Shown piece by piece: positions 58,711-64,000 of a stretch of DNA of 64,000 nt. The translations under genes and the position numbers were made by a program. How positions within the stretch are numbered: the stretch's first letter is position 1; every line of letters begins with the position of its first letter. The notes under the pieces are model-generated. The model worked only from the letters and a program-made list of their open reading frames with translations, had not been told where the DNA came from and made no database searches. The stretch comes from Isoperla grammatica (taxonomy: Eukaryota > Arthropoda > Insecta > Plecoptera > Perlodidae): contig CAMDTW010000296.1 of NCBI GenBank assembly GCA_945910005.1, positions 1 to 64,000 on the forward strand, in the 5' to 3' direction.

Positions 58711-59504
58711 GTCGAAGTGTTATATAGGTAAGCGGGCAGGTAACCTCACACTACAGCTACAGCTATACAGATGTAGGCATCTTCTTTAAAATAAGATCCA
58801 ATTTAAAATTCAGATCTGAATTTCTTCGCAGACCCTCGCTATCTTGGTAGAGCGGAGCTGAGCGCAATGTACAGGCCAATGCTTCAGAAGAATTCATTGA
58901 ATTTCTTGTGAGCCAATTGGTGTCTGGGCATTGAATCCATTAATTTTCCAACCGGCCCGAACCATTACATCTAATTAATAATTTGAGTGACCAAACAAAA
59001 GATCCCAGTCTGAGAGCCATGCATGAGAAGGATGAGAGCCTCGTTGGCTGCTACGTAACTACATTCTTGGAGCGAGTCCCGCGGTAATTGTTATTTATTG
59101 CCGCACTGCAACACTTGCATAAACTAGAGATCTCAAGCGCTGGCAAAACGTTATTTGGTAAAAACGTTAAATAAAAATTGATAGCTTCATCACATACCGA
59201 CTGAATTGATTACACTGGAAGCCGCCGCTTCAACCGACCGGCTTGGGGTCTTGCCGGCCCTCAGGTCGCTGTTTACATTCAATCACATGGAAGACACCTT
59301 CGGGTCGGACCAACAGCTCACTTTCAGACAGATCGCCGCGTTTACTTGATTTTCTAATTATAAACATTCGGAAAGGTGAAAAAACAGGTCAGTGCAAGGA
59401 AGCACAAGCATGCATGCATCCATAAAACATAAACACACGCAAACAGCACAAGAAACACCAAACAAACCTTTAAACTCGTCCATACAGCGGCGGCCACATA
59501 ATTA
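58711..59504. other. Intergenic, no gene recognised
   Basis: Nothing recognised apart from slightly higher GC around 59220-59340. Confidence 0.55.
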
Positions 59505-59690
59505 TGAAGATGGCTAAGCGGTAACATGCGATCACTCTAACTCGGGAGGTGGCCGGTTGAATTCCGCCACCAACAATCCTGACTGAGGGATTTTTACGAG
59601 GTTTTCCTCAGTCATAAGATAAAGTCTGAGATTGTATATAACCATGCGGAAAATCATGCAGTTTTCATCGTTGAACGGAAATAAAGTATG
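59505..59690 (+). mobile_element. tRNA-derived SINE, best copy in the window
   Basis: A-box TGGCTAAGCGGTAACATGCG (59511-59530), B-box-like GGTTGAATTCC (59554-59564), then CAATCCTGACTGAGG, a loop and CCTCAGTCATAAG. GACTGAGG and CCTCAGTC pair as an 8-bp hairpin. The remaining tail runs to about 59690. Confidence 0.75.
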
Positions 59691-61239
59691 ATAGGGACGC
59701 CCATGCACATGAAACATTTTTCTTCCTAGATATTTTCAGCACCAGGTTTTAATATCAGTTTAAAAAAGCATCATTCTGGCCATATTTTCGAAAACGTACA
59801 ACGCGGGTGGCATTGTAGTGATTTAATAAGCGAAGCCACTGATCGAGAACAAGACAAGAACAGATCTACATACAACGCCTTCTACAGACACAAATGACTA
59901 TTCGAACCCAGATACAAACACACAAACAAATAACTAGTAAACACAATAGAACACATTGCGATCTCCCAAACCTAATCTCTCGCCGAATATATGAACACAT
60001 TACGAATAATACAGGAATCTCGCTTAGTTTCGTATCGTATTTTTTTAAGCATATAAACCAGTCTCATATGTTGCTACGAAGTCCGTCCCGTCTTCGGCTG
60101 GATGGCGGCAGTGAGGAGGAGGGGGGGGGGGAGGGGGGGAAGTAGTTTGAGGCGAGGGGGGCGCAGGGGAGAGTTGTGGACCCGCTAATTATGGCCGATA
60201 AACATAGAGGATGGCACCTCTTTCATTAATACAGGAGCTAGAGTCGGCGAGGAATTGCTACCGTGCCCTATAATTTGTGCACGTATGCCGAACGTAGACC
60301 GGCGCCCGAGATGGTTCATACTTCATACCCATACACGTACAAGAACAATGTCGACCCATTGCAGAAGAACATCACACACACAATTAACAATTATTATATC
60401 TAATTAATTTTTGTAGAATAGTTGTTTCATTTGATGGAATGAGTTCCATTCTTTTTTAATGTGTGAATGCTTTATGGAGTGCAGGTACCGTGGTTGGTTA
60501 ATGGGAGCAGGCACACATGAGAGTGAAATAACTGAATTAATATGAATATACGGGCGGAGATCATGAGAGTCAAACAATGTTGAAGTTTTAAATCTTGTCA
60601 TGTCATCTCACCTTATTTAGTGATAAGAATTTTTAAGTTTTAAATGTACTGTAAAAGTTTAGATGTATGGACATTGAGGGGACTCTTATAGGCCTACCTA
60701 AGGATAATTAAATTCACAATGTGCACTTGCTTTAAATAGTTTATTCGGAAATTGATAACACCAACGGAAAGCGGTAGGCTACACCAACATGATTTTTTAA
60801 ATTTACCTAAGCATCCTTCATCCTTTATTTACGATCCTGCGTGTAGAACTTCTTCTATTCAATGTTTTTAAGGTTGCACAGGAATATTTTCCCCTTAGGA
60901 CTAGGAACGAAGATAAACGAAATTATCTATATGTAAACATTTATCAAAATAGTTAATACTACTAGTGGTAGTATTAGAAGTCGTAGTAGCTTAGTTCACT
61001 ATTATAAATTTTACATTTATTTCAGTTTCGTTATTTTGGATACATTAATAGATAATGTATAGTCTGGTATTTATGTACAGTAGATACCAAAAAAATATTA
61101 ACTAGTTTGTAAATAGGGCTAGCTATTACATATCACTACTAGTATTACACTTCCAATAATTAAATTTAGGTTAGAGCTAAATTAGATTATACATGCATGC
61201 AAAATAGGATGTAACAAAAATAAAATAATAACTATTATT
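59691..61239. other. Intergenic with a G tract
   Basis: No gene recognised. 60113-60139 is a G-rich run with quadruplex potential. Confidence 0.55.
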
Positions 61240-62923
<1,684 letters not shown>

Positions 62924-63820
62924 CTAGTGAGCGAAATTTTAAGTGAGCGAATGTTCTACTGCGCGAATGCTCTTGTGCACGAAAACTCTAGTGCGCGAAC
63001 GATCCAGGCCACGAATATTCTACTGAGCGAAAACTCTAGTCCGCGAATGGTCCAGTGAGCGAATGCTCTGCTGCGCGAAATCTCTACTGAGCGACTAATT
63101 AAGTGCGCGAATGTTCTAGTGCGCGAATGTTTCAGTGCGAGAAAACCCTAGTGCGCGAATTATTCAGGCCGCGAATATTCTCCTGAGCGAAAATTCTAGT
63201 CCGCGAATGGTCTAGTGAGCGAATGCTCTACTGCGCGAAAACGCTACTGAGCGAATAGCTAAGCACGCGAATGCTCTACTGCGCGAATAGTCTAGTAAGC
63301 GAATGGCCAACTGCGCGAATGCTCTAGTCCACGAATTCAATAGTGCGCGAAAATTCTAGTCCGCTAATGGTCTAGTGAGCGAATGCTCTTCTGCGCGAAA
63401 ACTCTCCTGAGCGAATAGTTAAGCACGCGAATGCTCTAGTGCGCGAATAGTCTAGTAAGCGAATGGTCTAGTGCGCGAATGCTCTAGTCGACGAATTCTC
63501 TAGTGCGCGAAAACTCTAGTCCGCTAATGGTCTAGAGCGAATGCTCTACTGCGCGAAAACTCTACTGAGCGAATAGTTAAGCACGTGAACCCTCTACTGC
63601 GCGTATAATCTACTGAGCGAATACTCTAGTGAGCGAATGATGTAGTGCGCGAAACCCCTCTTGCTTGAAGTCTCTGGTCCGCGAAGGGTCTAGTACGCGG
63701 ATGATCTACTGAGCGAAAACTCCACCGAGCTAATAGTTAAGTGAGCGAGTGGTCTACTGAGCGAATAGTCTAGAGAGCTAATGTTCTAGTGAGCGAATGA
63801 TCTAGTGAGCGAAAAGTCTA
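62924..63820. repeat. 16-bp satellite in 160-bp higher-order units
   Basis: Degenerate monomer CTAGTGCGCGAATGCT, about 56 copies. The core alternates between GCGCGAA, GAGCGAA, CCGCGAA and CACGCGAA. The marker CCGC(G/T)AATGG starts at 63041, 63201, 63361 and 63521, exactly 160 bases apart, and neighbouring monomers keep the same order between markers. Ten monomers therefore form one higher-order unit. Edges at both ends are less regular. Confidence 0.93.
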
Positions 63821-64000
63821 TACCGGTTGTTTCACTGCGTTCCAAAAACATCGAGTGATGTTCCCAGCTCCAATGTTCCTTGGCGACACGGGAACCCCGT
63901 GTAGATAGGCAACCCTTGTGACGTTTGTGAATTGTTGTCCGCATCTCACCAGGGGTGTTATACAGAGGAATTCGGTTGTCTAAAGGGCGCGTGTGTGTCA
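63821..64000. other. Right edge, nothing recognised
   Basis: Non-repetitive sequence after the 16-bp array. Confidence 0.6.

Overview
This window looks like intergenic or heterochromatin-like DNA from a large, AT-rich animal genome. I infer an invertebrate. Support comes from a Ty3/gypsy LTR retrotransposon, R2/R4-type non-LTR elements with a C-terminal restriction-like endonuclease, tRNA-derived SINEs, hAT and other DNA transposons, a GT-AG intron and long microsatellites. I cannot name the phylum from this sequence. I found no convincing single-copy host gene, no rRNA gene and no intact tRNA gene. Almost all long open frames are transposon proteins or by-products of tandem repeats.

Layout. 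1-383 is a CTT microsatellite. 411-4591 holds three tandem fragments (A, B, C) of one non-LTR retrotransposon on the minus strand, separated by ATT microsatellites. 4.8-9.7 kb is AT-rich intergenic DNA with SINEs and a TTAA-flanked foldback MITE. 9765-11201 is a 48-bp satellite and 11545-13034 a 29-bp minisatellite. 14849-21829 is a defective Ty3/gypsy element on the minus strand. Its protease-RT-RNaseH-integrase ORF is broken by a hAT MITE, and its 3' end is replaced by an inverted copy of its own RT segment. 22-30 kb is unremarkable apart from an ATT tract, a roughly 170-bp tandem array and a SINE.

30465-36887 is the most interesting unit: a 6.4-kb DNA transposon with 32-bp terminal inverted repeats, a palindromic ATAT target duplication and subterminal TTAAGTCCA motifs. 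It carries a two-exon, roughly 850-residue transposase-like gene with an intron full of 320-340-bp repeats. The gene has one frameshift. 38543-39221 is a second TIR-bounded element. 40045-40244 is an assembly gap. 43823-46165 is 2.3 kb of a GATACA hexamer repeat. 49956-50562 and 52426-53103 are hAT MITEs with 8-bp target duplications. 54051-54340 has two hairpins resembling Penelope/hammerhead motifs. 56915-57560 is a second array of the 170-bp family. 62924-63820 is a 16-bp repeat organised as exact 160-bp higher-order units.

The parts do not form a pathway. They are a layered record of transposition: MITE in MITE in gypsy, non-LTR fragments in microsatellites, and satellites possibly seeded from SINE pieces. 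Coordinates of repeat edges are read by eye and may be off by several bases.
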